Shown: positions 20,483 through 30,542, counted from the stretch's first letter. The stretch is DNA of 64,000 nucleotides from an uncultured bacterium (GCA_949432885.1 CASQXY010000006.1:1-64000); one strand, 5' to 3'. The notes: generated by a model not told the origin, from the letters alone. Translations and numbers: made by a program.

Positions 20483-20550
20483 ATTATATTTTTTAGTTAA
20501 ATATACTTTTTATAGATAATCTTATTTCAAAACATAAGCAGTAATTTAGG

Positions 20551-21723
20551 TTATATTACTTGAAGCACGAAAAATTTCAGATAATTGGTTTCGTCCGCAA
20601 CCAATAAAGACGGATGGTCGGGCGACTGACATTTGATTTCGATATTGCGTACGATTCTGCCGCTTTCTTTTGCGGCTTCCGCGAGCATTTTTTCAAACAG
20701 CGGCAGGGTCATATAATGCGAGCATGACGAGGTGATGAGAAAACCTCCGCGTCTGACTGCTTTCATACCCAAAATGTTGATATCCTTATAGCCTCTGTAT
20801 GCGTCTTTTATTTCCGCCGCGCTCTTGCAAAATGCTGGCGGGTCGAGTATAACCGTGTCGAACCGTTTATTTTCCGCCTTATATGCGCGCAGTATTTGGA
20901 ATACGTCGCCGCATACGGCGGTTATATTTGAGAATCCGTTCAACTCGGCATTCTCCTTTACGCTGTCCAGCGCTGATTGTGATATATCGACGGCGGTGAC
21001 TTCCGTTGCGGAAAGAGCGGCGTTGAGCGAAAAACCGCCGCTGTTTGAGAAGCAGTCGAGTACGGAGCCTTTTGCATATCTGCGCGACGCAAGGCGGTTT
21101 TCCTTCTGGTCGAGGAAGTAGCCCGTTTTCTGTCCGCTCTTTACGTCGACCGCAAGTTTAAGACCGTTTTCGCAGATAACGACTCTGTCGGGAACTTCGC
21201 CGTACAGCACGCCGCAGGATTTTTCGAGACCTTCTTTTGCGCGGACGGGTGAATCGCTGCGCTCGTAAATTCCTTTTGGCGAAAACAACTCGACAAGGCA
21301 GTCGGCAATCATCTGTTTGCGCTTGTCTATCCCGAGGGAAAGGCATTGCATTACGAGTATATCCGAGTATTTGTCAACAATCAGAGCGGGGACGTTGTCC
21401 GCTTCCGCAAACACGACCCGATAGCAATCGTCATAGCCGAGCCTTATTCGCAAAGCGTTCGCTTCTGAAATGCGTTCAATATATAATTGTTTTTCGCATT
21501 CGTCGCAGTAATCCTCGTCGCGCGAAAATACGCGTACCAATATTTTGGAAAGGTGATTGATATAGCCTTTTCCTATAAATTTCCCGTCGAATGCTCTCAC
21601 TTCGGCGAGCGAGCCGTTTTTATCCTTTCCCTCTATACGCGCAGCTTCGTTGGCGTACACCCAAGCGTGTCCGTCCTTTATGCGCTTTTCCTCGCCTTTT
21701 TTAAGATAAACCGTGTAGGGCAT
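20551..21723 (-). CDS. RlmI-like SAM-dependent rRNA cytosine methyltransferase
   Basis: The protein has the RlmI/YwbD layout: an N-terminal PUA domain (1-75, WVYANEAARIEG) and a Rossmann methyltransferase with VLDCFSNSGGFSLNAA (SAM motif I), VTAVDISQSAL and catalytic motif ILDPPAFCKS. RlmI makes m5C1962 in E. coli 23S rRNA; the Firmicute protein is presumed to act on a similar rRNA site. Length 390 is usual. GGAGG lies 12 bases before ATG 21723, slightly long spacing. A single-gene unit, convergent with thrS. Confidence 0.88.
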   Translation of the reverse strand: MPYTVYLKKGEEKRIKDGHAWVYANEAARIEGKDKNGSLAEVRAFDGKFIGKGYINHLSKILVRVFSRDEDYCDECEKQLYIERISEANALRIRLGYDDCYRVVFAEADNVPALIVDKYSDILVMQCLSLGIDKRKQMIADCLVELFSPKGIYERSDSPVRAKEGLEKSCGVLYGEVPDRVVICENGLKLAVDVKSGQKTGYFLDQKENRLASRRYAKGSVLDCFSNSGGFSLNAALSATEVTAVDISQSALDSVKENAELNGFSNITAVCGDVFQILRAYKAENKRFDTVILDPPAFCKSAAEIKDAYRGYKDINILGMKAVRRGGFLITSSCSHYMTLPLFEKMLAEAAKESGRIVRNIEIKCQSPDHPSLLVADETNYLKFFVLQVI

Positions 21724-21854
21724 ATTATTGCATTTCCTCCGATTAGATTGCTGAAATGAGCGGTTTTATATTTATTGACTGTTCGCGCTCTTTGTAAATT
21801 ATTCTAACAAAAATACGCAATTTGCGCAAGGCGGGGGAAAAATAATTTTCAATC

Positions 21855-21883
21855 TTGACGAAAACTTGCGGCGGGTAGATAAT
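21855..21883 (+). promoter_or_regulatory. Probable promoter of the cytidylate-kinase-like gene
   Basis: TTGACG (21855-21860), 17 bases, GATAAT (21878-21883). Confidence 0.5.
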
Positions 21884-21928
21884 AAAATAAAGGGTGGAGG
21901 CGCGTTATTCCGCTATAAGGAGGGGAAT

Positions 21929-22555
21929 ATGAATACGGTGGTCACAATATCGAGGCAATTCGGTAGCGGCGGCAGATTGATAGGAAAACTGCTGGCAGAG
22001 AGGCTGGGTGTTCCTTTTTATGACAAGGAGATTATAGAAAAGGCGGCGCAGAACTGCGGTTTTGCCGAGGGGTTTATAAAGGATAACGAGCAGAAGCGTA
22101 AGGGCTTTGCGTCATATACAATGCCCACCTCCGTTTTGGGAGCAGGCGTGTTTGCAAACTTCGACAATTTTGAAGCAAGGATTTATGCCGCCGAAGCGGA
22201 AGCGATAGAGACGTTTGCAAACGTCGGCGCATGCGTTATAGTCGGACGTTGCGCGGATTACGTTTTGCGAAACAGGCGCAAGTGCATGAACGTATTCGTT
22301 TTTGCGGATACGGACAGCCGAGTGAAGCGAGTCATAGAAGTTTATAACGACGCGCCCGACGCGCGTAAGGCACAGAAGCTCATACGCGATACGGATAAAC
22401 TGCGCGCGAGGCACTATCGCTATTATACGGATTCGGAGTGGGGCGACGCGACAAACTATCATCTTTGCATAGACAGCGCGCTGTTCGGCATAGAGAACTG
22501 CGTGGATATGCTTGCTTCGGCATATAAAGCGTACGACGGACAATCGGAAACGTAA
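21929..22555 (+). CDS. Cytidylate kinase-like family protein
   Basis: The 208-residue P-loop kinase has the family start TISRQFGSGGRLIGKLLAERL, a Walker-A-like loop without the standard GKS/T, then FYDKEIIEKAA, VIVGRCADYVL and late RARHYRYYTDSEWG. This cytidylate-kinase-like group is common and multicopy in Clostridia and its substrate is not established; it is distinct from Cmk itself. ATG 21929 follows AAGGAGGGG. It stands alone between a promoter and a strong bidirectional terminator. Confidence 0.8.
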   Translation: MNTVVTISRQFGSGGRLIGKLLAERLGVPFYDKEIIEKAAQNCGFAEGFIKDNEQKRKGFASYTMPTSVLGAGVFANFDNFEARIYAAEAEAIETFANVGACVIVGRCADYVLRNRRKCMNVFVFADTDSRVKRVIEVYNDAPDARKAQKLIRDTDKLRARHYRYYTDSEWGDATNYHLCIDSALFGIENCVDMLASAYKAYDGQSET

Positions 22556-22606
22556 TTTAAAAGGCGACCGATGAATATAATTATATCAATGGCGTTGCGA
22601 CCGAAC

Positions 22607-22652
22607 GCGTAAAAAAATCCGCCTCATTTCAGATAGACGGATTTTTTTACGC
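22607..22652. terminator. Bidirectional terminator
   Basis: The 15-bp stem GCGTAAAAAAATCCG (22607-22621) pairs with 22638-22652, with A and T runs placed for both directions. It separates the convergent kinase-like and DUF308 genes. Confidence 0.85.
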
Positions 22653-22671
22653 TTTATAGAAATCAATCGTC

Positions 22672-23235
22672 TTATTTTTGCTCCGATTTAGACTTATTCT
22701 CCGAAGACGGACTTTGTACGGCAGTCGCTTTGTTGGTGTCGACTATATTTTTTGCAATTATAATTATGCCTGTCACAATGGATATCGCTCCGATGACGAT
22801 AAATATCACGTCTATCATCTGCCATTTTGCGACCACGAGTATTATACCTATCGTCAGCATAAGCAATGGATAGAGCAACGACATAATTATGTCGCCGAAC
22901 TTGGCGCGTTTCAGCTTGGGAGCGGTTGTCGCAATCTGATATATCGAGTAGGCGATAAAGACTATTCCCAGCAACAGCAGGGTGATATCCACTATCAGCC
23001 AGCCGCATATAATAATCACCGCGCCTACGGCAAGCTCTATGCCGCCCATAGTCCAGTTTCTTCCCACCAGATTCAAAATGCCGAGTATGATTAGCACAAC
23101 GCCTACGATTGTAAGCAAGATGCTTATGAAACCCGCCCTCAAAGCGCAGAAGAGTATGCCTATGACAATCAGCGCGATGCCGACCGTCAATGGCGAGTTC
23201 AGAATTTTTGATAAACTGTTTTCGGAATTGCCCAT
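22672..23235 (-). CDS. DUF308/HdeD-like membrane protein
   Basis: The 187-residue protein has six predicted membrane helices in three repeated pairs with glycine-rich GIxLIVxGIL patterns, typical of the HdeD/DUF308 family, and a short Ser/Lys-rich tail. In E. coli HdeD is an acid-stress protein; the Firmicute relatives have no assigned role. ATG 23235 follows GAGAGGC. It lies downstream of clpB in the same direction, with a 10-bp inverted repeat between them that lacks a T run, so some read-through from the heat-shock gene is possible. Confidence 0.7.
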   Translation of the reverse strand: MGNSENSLSKILNSPLTVGIALIVIGILFCALRAGFISILLTIVGVVLIILGILNLVGRNWTMGGIELAVGAVIIICGWLIVDITLLLLGIVFIAYSIYQIATTAPKLKRAKFGDIIMSLLYPLLMLTIGIILVVAKWQMIDVIFIVIGAISIVTGIIIIAKNIVDTNKATAVQSPSSENKSKSEQK

Positions 23236-23256
23236 TTTTGCCTCTCTTTTATACTG

Positions 23257-23280
23257 TGCCGCCTGCCTGCGCAGGCGGCA
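23257..23280. repeat. GC-rich inverted repeat between clpB and the DUF308 gene
   Basis: TGCCGCCTGC (23257-23266) pairs perfectly with 23271-23280 around a 4-base loop. No T run follows on either strand, so it may attenuate or protect mRNA ends rather than terminate. Confidence 0.6.
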
Positions 23281-23336
23281 TAATTGTAAAGTTATGTTCT
23301 ACGTAAGTATTATGTTACAAACGCTTATAAATAGCA

Positions 23337-25931
23337 TCAATTCTCGACATTGATTTCAAGAACGGAGTTTTTGGCATCCACCACAATGGTAGAGCCCTGA
23401 TGCAGATTCCCTCCGAGAATGACGCGCGCCACCTGAGTTTCGATATGGCTTTCGATATATCTTTTCAGCGGTCTTGCACCGAATGTCACGTCGTAGCCCC
23501 CGTCTATTATTGCCTCTTTCGCTTCTTTTGTAACCTTCAACTTCAATTCCTGCCTTGCGAGTCTGTCTGAAAGCTTTTCGAGCAGCAGGTCGATTATCTT
23601 GTATATTTCCGAATGAGCGAGAGGAGTGAACAGCACCGTATCGTCCAAACGGTTAAGGAATTCGGGTCGGAACGAGGATTTCAAAAGAGCGTCGATTTCC
23701 GATTTTACGCTGTCGGGAATCGTGCCGTCTGCAGAGATGTTATCCAGTATCAGATTGCTCCCGAGATTTGACGTCATAATTATTATGGTATTTTTGAAGT
23801 TGACGGTTCTGCCTTGGCTGTCTGTAATCCTGCCGTCGTCAAGCACCTGCAACAATACGTTGAAGACGTCGGGATGCGCCTTTTCTATTTCGTCGAAGAG
23901 TACGACCGAGTACGGCTTTCTGCGCACGGCTTCCGTAAGCTGACCGCCCTCGTCGTAGCCTACATATCCGGGAGGCGCTCCGATGAGCCTTGATACGCTG
24001 AATTTTTCCATATATTCCGTCATATCGATTCGTACAATATTCCTTTCGTCGTCAAACAAATATGCCGCAAGCGTTTTCGCAAGCTCGGTTTTGCCTACGC
24101 CCGTAGGCCCCAAGAACATAAAAGAACCGATAGGACGGTTTTCGTCGGAAATTCCCGCGCGGGAGCGAAGTATGGCTTCGCTGACGGATTTCACCGCTTC
24201 GTCCTGACCGATTACGCGCTTGTGAAGCTCGTCGCCGAGGCGCAGCAGCTTTTCTTTTTCGCTCGACATCAGCTTAGTTACGGGAATACCCGTCCATTTC
24301 GCTACTATTTTGGCGATTTCGTCGTCCGTCACCTCGTCGCGCAGTAACTGCGAATTGTTTCCTTGCGCATTTTTTTCCTCCGCTTTACGCAGTTTGTCGA
24401 GCAGCGAGGGCAGAGTCCCGTATTGAAGTTCTGCGGCTTTGCCGTAATCGCTCTTACGCTGAGCTTCCTCGATTTCGGAATTGACGCGGTCGATTTCGGC
24501 TTTGGTATCCTGAACGGAGGAGATCTCCTCCTTCTCGTTTTCCCATTGCGCTTTCATCGCGTTGAACTTGTCGTTGAGCTCGGCGAGCTCCGCTTTCACG
24601 TTATCGCGCCTTTCGAGAGAGAGCGTGTCCGTTTCCTTTTCGAGCGCGGTTTCCTCGATTTCGAGTTGCATGATTTTTCGGCTTATTTCGTCCATTTCGG
24701 TCGGCATACTGTCGATTTCCGTACGTATAAGCGCGCACGCTTCGTCTACAAGGTCGATAGCCTTGTCGGGTAAGAATCTGTCGGAAATATATCTGTCAGA
24801 AAGCGTCGCGGCGCAGACGAGCGCGCGGTCGTGAATGCGCACTCCGTGGAAAATCTCGTATCTCTCTTTAAGCCCGCGGAGTATCGCAATCGTATCCTCG
24901 ACGGTGGGCTCGTCGACCTGTACGGGTTGGAATCTGCGTTCGAGCGCGGCGTCTTTTTCTATATACTTCCTGTATTCGTCGAGCGTGGTTGCGCCTATGC
25001 AATGGAGTTCGCCGCGAGCGAGCAGAGGTTTGAGAAGATTGCCGGCGTCCATACTGCCTTCCGTCTTTCCCGCGCCGACGATTGTGTGCAGTTCGTCTAT
25101 AAAGAGCAGAGTTCTGCCGTTTTGCTTTTTTATTTCGTTGAGCACGGCTTTGAGTCTTTCTTCAAATTCGCCGCGGTATTTGGCGCCTGCGATAAGCGCT
25201 CCCATATCCAGTGCAAACACATGCTTGTCTTTCAGCCCCTCTGGCACGTCTCCTCGCACTATACGCTGTGCGAGTCCTTCGGCAATGGCAGTTTTTCCTA
25301 CGCCGGGCTCGCCTATAAGCACGGGGTTGTTTTTGGTTTTTCTCGACAGTATCCTTATAACGTTTCTTATCTCGTCGTCTCTGCCGATGACGGGGTCAAG
25401 TTTGCCCGTACTCGCTCTTTCCACCAAATCGTAGCCGTATTTGTTTAATACGTCGTAAGTGTCTTCGGGACTGTCATTGGTCACATTCGAGGTTTTAACC
25501 TGCGATAATGCTTGTGTAAACCCTTTTTTTGTTACACCTAGCTTTGCAAATGCGGCTTTGAGACCGCGCGTGGGAGAGTCGATAATCGCTTCAAACAAGT
25601 GTTCTACGCTTACGAAATCGTCGCCGTATTTTGCCGCCAGCTTTTCCGCCGCAGAAATTATCAGAGCCGTTTCGTTTGCCATATAAACCTGCGGCGAAAC
25701 AGTCCCCGTCACTGACGGTAACGCGGAAATCAGTCTGTCTGCTTCTCTTTGTAATTGAGGAGCGTCCACGCCGCATTTTGTCAGCAGCTTGGGTATAAGT
25801 CCGTCTTCGTCGGCAATGAGGGCGTAGGTCAGGTGCTCGGGTAAAAGACTTTGATTATGTCTTTCGAGCGCGAGAGTCTGCGCGCCGTTTACCGCCTCCA
25901 ACGCTTTTTTCGTAAATTTTTGAGCGTCCAT
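23337..25931 (-). CDS. clpB: ATP-dependent disaggregase ClpB
   Basis: ClpB is a hexameric AAA+ chaperone that works with DnaK to pull apart aggregates. The 864 residues show the Clp N domain repeats (1-145), AAA1 with Walker [15 protein letters not shown] near 207, the long coiled-coil middle domain (about 400-525) that distinguishes ClpB from ClpC/ClpA, AAA2 with [14 protein letters not shown] near 605, and a C-terminal D2-small domain. The start ATG 25931 follows AGAGAGG. A perfect promoter and a CIRCE-like operator immediately upstream indicate HrcA-type heat-shock control. Confidence 0.97.
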   Translation of the reverse strand: MDAQKFTKKALEAVNGAQTLALERHNQSLLPEHLTYALIADEDGLIPKLLTKCGVDAPQLQREADRLISALPSVTGTVSPQVYMANETALIISAAEKLAAKYGDDFVSVEHLFEAIIDSPTRGLKAAFAKLGVTKKGFTQALSQVKTSNVTNDSPEDTYDVLNKYGYDLVERASTGKLDPVIGRDDEIRNVIRILSRKTKNNPVLIGEPGVGKTAIAEGLAQRIVRGDVPEGLKDKHVFALDMGALIAGAKYRGEFEERLKAVLNEIKKQNGRTLLFIDELHTIVGAGKTEGSMDAGNLLKPLLARGELHCIGATTLDEYRKYIEKDAALERRFQPVQVDEPTVEDTIAILRGLKERYEIFHGVRIHDRALVCAATLSDRYISDRFLPDKAIDLVDEACALIRTEIDSMPTEMDEISRKIMQLEIEETALEKETDTLSLERRDNVKAELAELNDKFNAMKAQWENEKEEISSVQDTKAEIDRVNSEIEEAQRKSDYGKAAELQYGTLPSLLDKLRKAEEKNAQGNNSQLLRDEVTDDEIAKIVAKWTGIPVTKLMSSEKEKLLRLGDELHKRVIGQDEAVKSVSEAILRSRAGISDENRPIGSFMFLGPTGVGKTELAKTLAAYLFDDERNIVRIDMTEYMEKFSVSRLIGAPPGYVGYDEGGQLTEAVRRKPYSVVLFDEIEKAHPDVFNVLLQVLDDGRITDSQGRTVNFKNTIIIMTSNLGSNLILDNISADGTIPDSVKSEIDALLKSSFRPEFLNRLDDTVLFTPLAHSEIYKIIDLLLEKLSDRLARQELKLKVTKEAKEAIIDGGYDVTFGARPLKRYIESHIETQVARVILGGNLHQGSTIVVDAKNSVLEINVEN

Positions 25932-25952
25932 ATTTACCTCTCTTTGCAGATG

Positions 25953-25979
25953 TTAGCAATCTGCTATTAAGACTGCTAA
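25953..25979 (-). promoter_or_regulatory. CIRCE-like HrcA operator of clpB
   Basis: TTAGCAATC (25953-25961), exactly nine bases, GACTGCTAA (25971-25979). CIRCE is TTAGCACTC-N9-GAGTGCTAA, so each arm has one mismatch. It begins one base past the clpB -10 and spans the expected transcription start. Confidence 0.85.
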
Positions 25980-25980
25980 C

Positions 25981-26009
25981 AGTATATGGCAGTGATTGCC
26001 AAATGTCAA
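25981..26009 (-). promoter_or_regulatory. Promoter of clpB
   Basis: On the minus strand TTGACA (26009-26004), 17 bases, TATACT (25986-25981). Confidence 0.88.
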
Positions 26010-26133
26010 GCCGTTATGAAAAATTTATGATGTTTTTTCAGCGCTTTTATACTTGGCAAAAGGCAAAAATCGTGTACGCATATATGATAATTGTTAAAAA
26101 TATTTTAATTTATATACAAATGTATAAAAACAT

Positions 26134-26166
26134 TTGACATTTTTTTTTATAGATTGTAAATACAAT
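26134..26166 (+). promoter_or_regulatory. Promoter of the ABC exporter operon with an overlapping dyad
   Basis: TTGACA (26134-26139), 17 bases, TAAATA (26157-26162). The -10 sits inside the dyad ATTGTA-AA-TACAAT (26153-26166), a possible repressor site. No regulator gene is adjacent. Confidence 0.5.
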
Positions 26167-26216
26167 AGTGCATATTTAATTTGAAAATAGGCGTAAAATC
26201 GCTATTTAAGGTGGTT

Positions 26217-28094
26217 ATGAAAGAGAAGAATATCAAAACTCCAAGGGCAAAACAGAAGTTTCGCAAGCTGTTTTCCTGCGTAGGGGAATACAAAACGGTA
26301 TCTATACTCACCTCCGTGCTTGTAGCGGTGGAGGTGCTGTTTGAGGTGTTTATTCCCTTGATTATGGCTCAGATAGTAGACGTGGGCATAAAGGGAGAGG
26401 GACTGAGCGAATTTGTTTTCACAATTTCGCTGGGCAGTTTTTCCGTGCCCGTATTCACCATGTACGACAGGATTGCTTTTATCGTCGTGTGCGGCGCGCT
26501 CATGGTCGTAATGGCGCTCATATCCTTGCTGTGCGGCGCGCTTTCGGCGAAATTCGCGGCGACTGCGTCTACCGGCTTTTCCTGCAATCTGCGTAAAAAG
26601 TTGTTCTACAAGGTTGAGAATTTCAGCTTTGCAAACCTTGACAAATTCAACACCGCAAGCCTCGTCACAAGACTTACGACGGACGTGACCAACGTGCAGA
26701 CCGCGTTTATGATGGTTATTCGCATTCTGGTGCGCGCGCCGTTTATGCTCATACTCGCAATGTGTATGTCCGTGTCAATCAGCCCGAAGCTGTCGATAAT
26801 CTTCGCGGTGGTGCTTCCCGTGTTGCTTATCGGTATCGGTGTGGGCGCGATGGTCACCTTTCCGCGCTTTGAAAAGATGTTGCGCAAGTACGACGATATG
26901 AACGAATCCACGCAGGAGAACCTTATCGGCATACGCGCGGTCAAGGCGTTCGTAAGAGAGGATAACGAGGTCAAAAAGTTTAAGAAGGTCAGCGAGACGG
27001 TGCGTAAGCTGCAATTCAGTGCGGAAAAAATCATAGTTATCATTTTTCCGTTCGTGCAGATACTCGTCTATGCCTGTATAGTCTGCATACTGTATTTCGG
27101 CGGCGCCGACATAATCAATACGCAGGGCATAGGGATGTCCGTAGGCGATTTGACGGCGTTTTTGAGCTACGTGATGCAGATACTTATGTCCGTGATGATG
27201 GTGGCGATGGTATTTATGACAATCGTTATGTCGCGCGCGTCTATGGATAGAATTGTCGAGGTTCTCGATGAAAAAATCGATATCGAAGACGCGCCAGATG
27301 TAAAGGATATTCTTCCCGAGGACGGAAGTATTGACTTCGACAACGTGGACTTTTCGTATAAAAAGCAGGCGGATGTGCTCAATCTGGAAAATATCGATTT
27401 ACATATTAAGAGCGGTGAGACTATCGGAATAATCGGCGGCACGGGCTCTGCGAAAACTACGCTTGTACAGCTTATCCCAAGACTGTACGATACCTTTGAC
27501 GGAAGCGTAAAGGTCGGCGGAGTGGACGTAAAGGATTATAAGATAGAAAACCTGCGTAGCGCGGTAGGTATGGTATTGCAAAAGAACGTGCTGTTTTCGG
27601 GTACCATAAAGCAAAACCTGCTTTGGGGCAATCCAGACGCGACCGACGAGGAAATATATCACGCGGCGCAGGCGGCGCAGGCTCACGATTTTATTATGTC
27701 TTTCCCGAACGGATATGAAACCGATCTCGGACAGGGCGGCGTAAACGTTTCTGGCGGGCAGAAGCAAAGGCTTTGTATCGCAAGAGCTTTGCTTAAACGT
27801 CCCAAAATAATGATACTTGACGACTCGACGAGCGCCGTCGATACCGCGACCGACGCGGCTATAAGAGACGGTTTGAGAAAGGAATTTTCGGATACGACGG
27901 TCATAATAATAGCCCAGCGTATTGCTTCCGTCGAAAATTCGGACAGGATAATAGTTATGAACGACGGCAAAATCGACGCGATAGGTACGCACGACGAGTT
28001 GCTTGCAAGCAATGAAATTTACCGCGACGTATATCAGTCTCAGCAAAAGGGAAAAGCGGAAGAGGAGGTGAGTGAAGATGCCTCAAACGAATAA
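26217..28094 (+). CDS. ABC exporter half-transporter, degenerate catalytic site
   Basis: This 625-residue fused membrane-plus-ATPase protein belongs to the MdlAB/LmrA multidrug exporter family. Six membrane helices occupy about 25-310 and the nucleotide-binding domain 360-610. Walker A reads GGTGSAKTT (A in place of the usual third G), the signature is VSGGQKQ, and Walker B is MILDDSTSAVD with D where the catalytic E is expected. That makes its site non-canonical, as in heterodimeric exporters such as BmrCD and TM287/288. Start: ATG 26217 with AAGGTGG very close; GTG 26211 is possible. The partner overlaps its 3' end by 17 bases. Confidence 0.88.
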   Translation: MKEKNIKTPRAKQKFRKLFSCVGEYKTVSILTSVLVAVEVLFEVFIPLIMAQIVDVGIKGEGLSEFVFTISLGSFSVPVFTMYDRIAFIVVCGALMVVMALISLLCGALSAKFAATASTGFSCNLRKKLFYKVENFSFANLDKFNTASLVTRLTTDVTNVQTAFMMVIRILVRAPFMLILAMCMSVSISPKLSIIFAVVLPVLLIGIGVGAMVTFPRFEKMLRKYDDMNESTQENLIGIRAVKAFVREDNEVKKFKKVSETVRKLQFSAEKIIVIIFPFVQILVYACIVCILYFGGADIINTQGIGMSVGDLTAFLSYVMQILMSVMMVAMVFMTIVMSRASMDRIVEVLDEKIDIEDAPDVKDILPEDGSIDFDNVDFSYKKQADVLNLENIDLHIKSGETIGIIGGTGSAKTTLVQLIPRLYDTFDGSVKVGGVDVKDYKIENLRSAVGMVLQKNVLFSGTIKQNLLWGNPDATDEEIYHAAQAAQAHDFIMSFPNGYETDLGQGGVNVSGGQKQRLCIARALLKRPKIMILDDSTSAVDTATDAAIRDGLRKEFSDTTVIIIAQRIASVENSDRIIVMNDGKIDAIGTHDELLASNEIYRDVYQSQQKGKAEEEVSEDASNE

Positions 28095-29988
28095 ACATGC
28101 GAATATCAAAGTGCAAAGCCCGATGAAAACGTTCAAGCGTATTTTGAGTTATCTTAAAGGCTACAAACTCAGACTCGCCGTCTCCTTCGTCTGTATGATT
28201 GCAAACGTGCTTTGCAACGTAGGCGGAATGTTTATGATGTCCGTAATCATCGATAAGTTTATACTTCCTTTGACGGAGGGCACTGCGGTCACGTTCGGCT
28301 CTTTGAGCGGACTCGGTGCGCTCGGCGGCATCGTCGGCATTATGGCGGGCATATTCGCGGTCGGAGCGGGACTCCACTACGTTTACAACTATTTGATAGT
28401 CAGCATAACGACCACCGTCCTGCAAAACGTAAGAAACGAGATGTTCGAGAAAATGCAGACGTTACCTGTCAGGTATTTCGATACGCATACTCACGGCGAT
28501 ATAATGAGCCTTTATACCAATGACACGGATACTCTTCGTGAGTTGCTGTCAAACGGTCTGCCTACGATTATAACGAACGTGCTCACCGTTGTAGGTATGT
28601 TTGTGATGATGCTTGTAATTTCGCCGCTTCTGACGCTTTGCAGCGTGGCAATGCTTGTGCTTATGCTGTTCATAATCAAGTTTATAGCGGGCAGAAGCGG
28701 AAAGTATTTCGTAAAGCAGCAGTATCAGATAGGCGCGCTCAACGGTTATATAGAGGAGCATTTAGACGGACTCAAAGTCGTAAAGGTTTTCTGCCACGAG
28801 GACGCGGAAAAGACGGAATTCGACTCGTTTAACGGCAATCTCAGAGATGCGTCCAAAAACGCGCATACGTACGCAAACGTGCTTATGCCGATTATGGGCA
28901 ATCTTTCCTACGTAAGCTACGCCGTGACGGCGATAGTCGGTACGATACTCGCAATAAACAGCTTCGGAGGAATGAGCTGGGGCGGTCTCGTTACGTTTAT
29001 GCAGGCGTCGAGACAGTTCAGCAATCCTCTCGCTCAGATAGCCCAGCAGATGAACGGCGTCCTAATGGCGCTCGCAGGCGCGGAGCGTATATTCGAGCTT
29101 ATTGACCAAAAGCCTGAGGAGGACGAGGGCTACGTTACGCTCGTCAACGCGATTGAAGACGAGGACGGAAACCTCAGCGAGACAGAGGACTACACCGGAG
29201 TCTGGGCTTGGAAGCATTTCCATAAGGCGGACGGCACTACAACCTACGTAAAGTGGACGGGCGAAGTGGAATTCGAGGACGTTTCTTTCGGCTATACTCC
29301 TGAAAAGACGGTGCTCAAAAACGTTACGCTGACAGCATATCCGGGGCAGAAAATAGCGCTCGTTGGGTCTACCGGCGCGGGTAAAACCACGATAATAAAC
29401 CTTGTCACGAGGTTTTATGATATCACGGAAGGCAAAATTCGCTATGACAATATAAATATAAACAAAATCAAAAAAGCGGATTTGCGGCACTCGATGGCTA
29501 TGGTCTTGCAGGATACCCATATGTTTACGGGTACAGTCAGCGACAATATCCGCTTCGGCAAGCTCAACGCCACCGACGAAGAGGTCGTGGCGGCGGCAAA
29601 GCTCGCAAACGCGGATTACTTTATAAGACATCTGCCAAACGGCTACGATACGATGATTACGGGCGACGGCGAAAATCTTTCGCAGGGACAGCGGCAGCTT
29701 CTTGCGATTGCGAGAGCCGCGGTTGCCAATCCGCCGGTGCTTATTCTCGACGAGGCGACGTCATCCATTGACACCAGAACTGAGAAACTCATCGAAAAAG
29801 GCATGGACAGGCTTATGCAGGGCAGAACAGTCTTTGTCATTGCGCACCGTCTTTCCACCGTGCGCAACGCCGATATGATTTGCGTACTCGAACACGGTGA
29901 GATTATCGAGCGCGGCAATCATGACGAGCTCATAGCCAAAAGGGGTAAGTATTATCAGTTGTATACGGGAGCTTTTGAACTCGACTAA
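28078..29988 (+). CDS. ABC exporter half-transporter, canonical catalytic site
   Basis: This 636-residue partner of the preceding gene has the same layout, with six membrane helices in about 20-320 and the ATPase domain from about 400. Motifs are canonical: Walker A GSTGAGKTT, signature LSQGQRQ, Walker B LILDEATSSID with the catalytic E. An insertion between membrane and ATPase domains (about 345-395, acidic, ending KADGTTTYVKW) is longer than in many homologs. Start ATG 28078 follows AGGAGG with good spacing. The two form a heterodimer; substrates (drugs, peptides or lipids) are unknown. Confidence 0.9.
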   Translation: MPQTNKHANIKVQSPMKTFKRILSYLKGYKLRLAVSFVCMIANVLCNVGGMFMMSVIIDKFILPLTEGTAVTFGSLSGLGALGGIVGIMAGIFAVGAGLHYVYNYLIVSITTTVLQNVRNEMFEKMQTLPVRYFDTHTHGDIMSLYTNDTDTLRELLSNGLPTIITNVLTVVGMFVMMLVISPLLTLCSVAMLVLMLFIIKFIAGRSGKYFVKQQYQIGALNGYIEEHLDGLKVVKVFCHEDAEKTEFDSFNGNLRDASKNAHTYANVLMPIMGNLSYVSYAVTAIVGTILAINSFGGMSWGGLVTFMQASRQFSNPLAQIAQQMNGVLMALAGAERIFELIDQKPEEDEGYVTLVNAIEDEDGNLSETEDYTGVWAWKHFHKADGTTTYVKWTGEVEFEDVSFGYTPEKTVLKNVTLTAYPGQKIALVGSTGAGKTTIINLVTRFYDITEGKIRYDNININKIKKADLRHSMAMVLQDTHMFTGTVSDNIRFGKLNATDEEVVAAAKLANADYFIRHLPNGYDTMITGDGENLSQGQRQLLAIARAAVANPPVLILDEATSSIDTRTEKLIEKGMDRLMQGRTVFVIAHRLSTVRNADMICVLEHGEIIERGNHDELIAKRGKYYQLYTGAFELD

Positions 29989-30017
29989 AACCGCACTATT
30001 GAGCGAATAACTGTGTC

Positions 30018-30086
30018 AGAGGCACTTTTGCCGACAGTCATGTATTTCATATACATTAGGCTGTTTGCAAAAGTGCCTCTTTCTTG
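30018..30086 (+). terminator. Extended hairpin terminator after the ABC exporter operon
   Basis: The 14-bp stem 30018-30031/30067-30080 encloses a further imperfect hairpin (ACAG/CTGT and ATGTAT/ATACAT) and is followed by TTCTTGTTCTT. It is unusually long for a terminator. Confidence 0.7.
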
Positions 30087-30173
30087 TTCTTCATCTCAAT
30101 ATCGCGGTTTTTGTAATAATAGATTGACAGGGTATTCATTCAAAATACGCTTATTCGAGGAACTGAACAGGCG

Positions 30174-30193
30174 CACTCAAAGCGCTTGCACTT
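30174..30193. repeat. Dispersed repeat A, copy 2
   Basis: Differs from 510-529 at one of 20 positions. Here GAACAGGCG directly precedes it. Confidence 0.5.
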
Positions 30194-30460
30194 AGCATAA
30201 TTGAAATGGAGCATGACGTGCACTTGTTCGAGAGACTATCATAGCGCGTGCAAGGCGCGCGCCAACCCGAGTGCCGAGTTTGACGCTTTGACAAGGAAGC
30301 AAACATTGCTGTTAAAATGGGTACACGCAAAACGTCACTGTTTTGCGGGGAAAGTTTGCGGACGAGTGACATAAACAGAGCTCTATTCTAATCTATTCGA
30401 CCGCCGAGTTCTCCGCGCATAAGCAACGTATACAATAGGCAGAGAAGGTTTCCGCTCCGA

Positions 30461-30481
30461 GCGGGAGGGGAGCGACCGAAG
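30461..30481. repeat. Dispersed repeat B, copy 2
   Basis: GCGGGAGGGGAGCGACCGAAG, similar to 580-598 with a two-base length difference. Confidence 0.4.
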
Positions 30482-30542
30482 GGAAGAGATGGGATATTTT
30501 ATTGAAGTAACCGACGTGCTCTTTTGAAGGCATATAATTAAC

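Larger units (their letters stand above)
30087..30540. other. Gene-free stretch with dispersed repeats
   Basis: No recognisable gene in any frame. It contains repeat A (30174-30193) and repeat B (30461-30481) shared with 0.5 kb, several GC-rich inverted pieces, and a possible TTGACA at 30124. I looked for RNase P RNA, tmRNA and 6S RNA hallmarks and found none that hold. Confidence 0.5.

Noticed and set aside
30087..30540. RNase P RNA, tmRNA or 6S RNA in the gene-free region
   Set aside because: GGGGAAAGTTTGCGGAC looked like part of an RNase P core, but the flanking P4/P5 bases and conserved ends are missing. No tRNA-like end or ATTCGAC motif for tmRNA was found.
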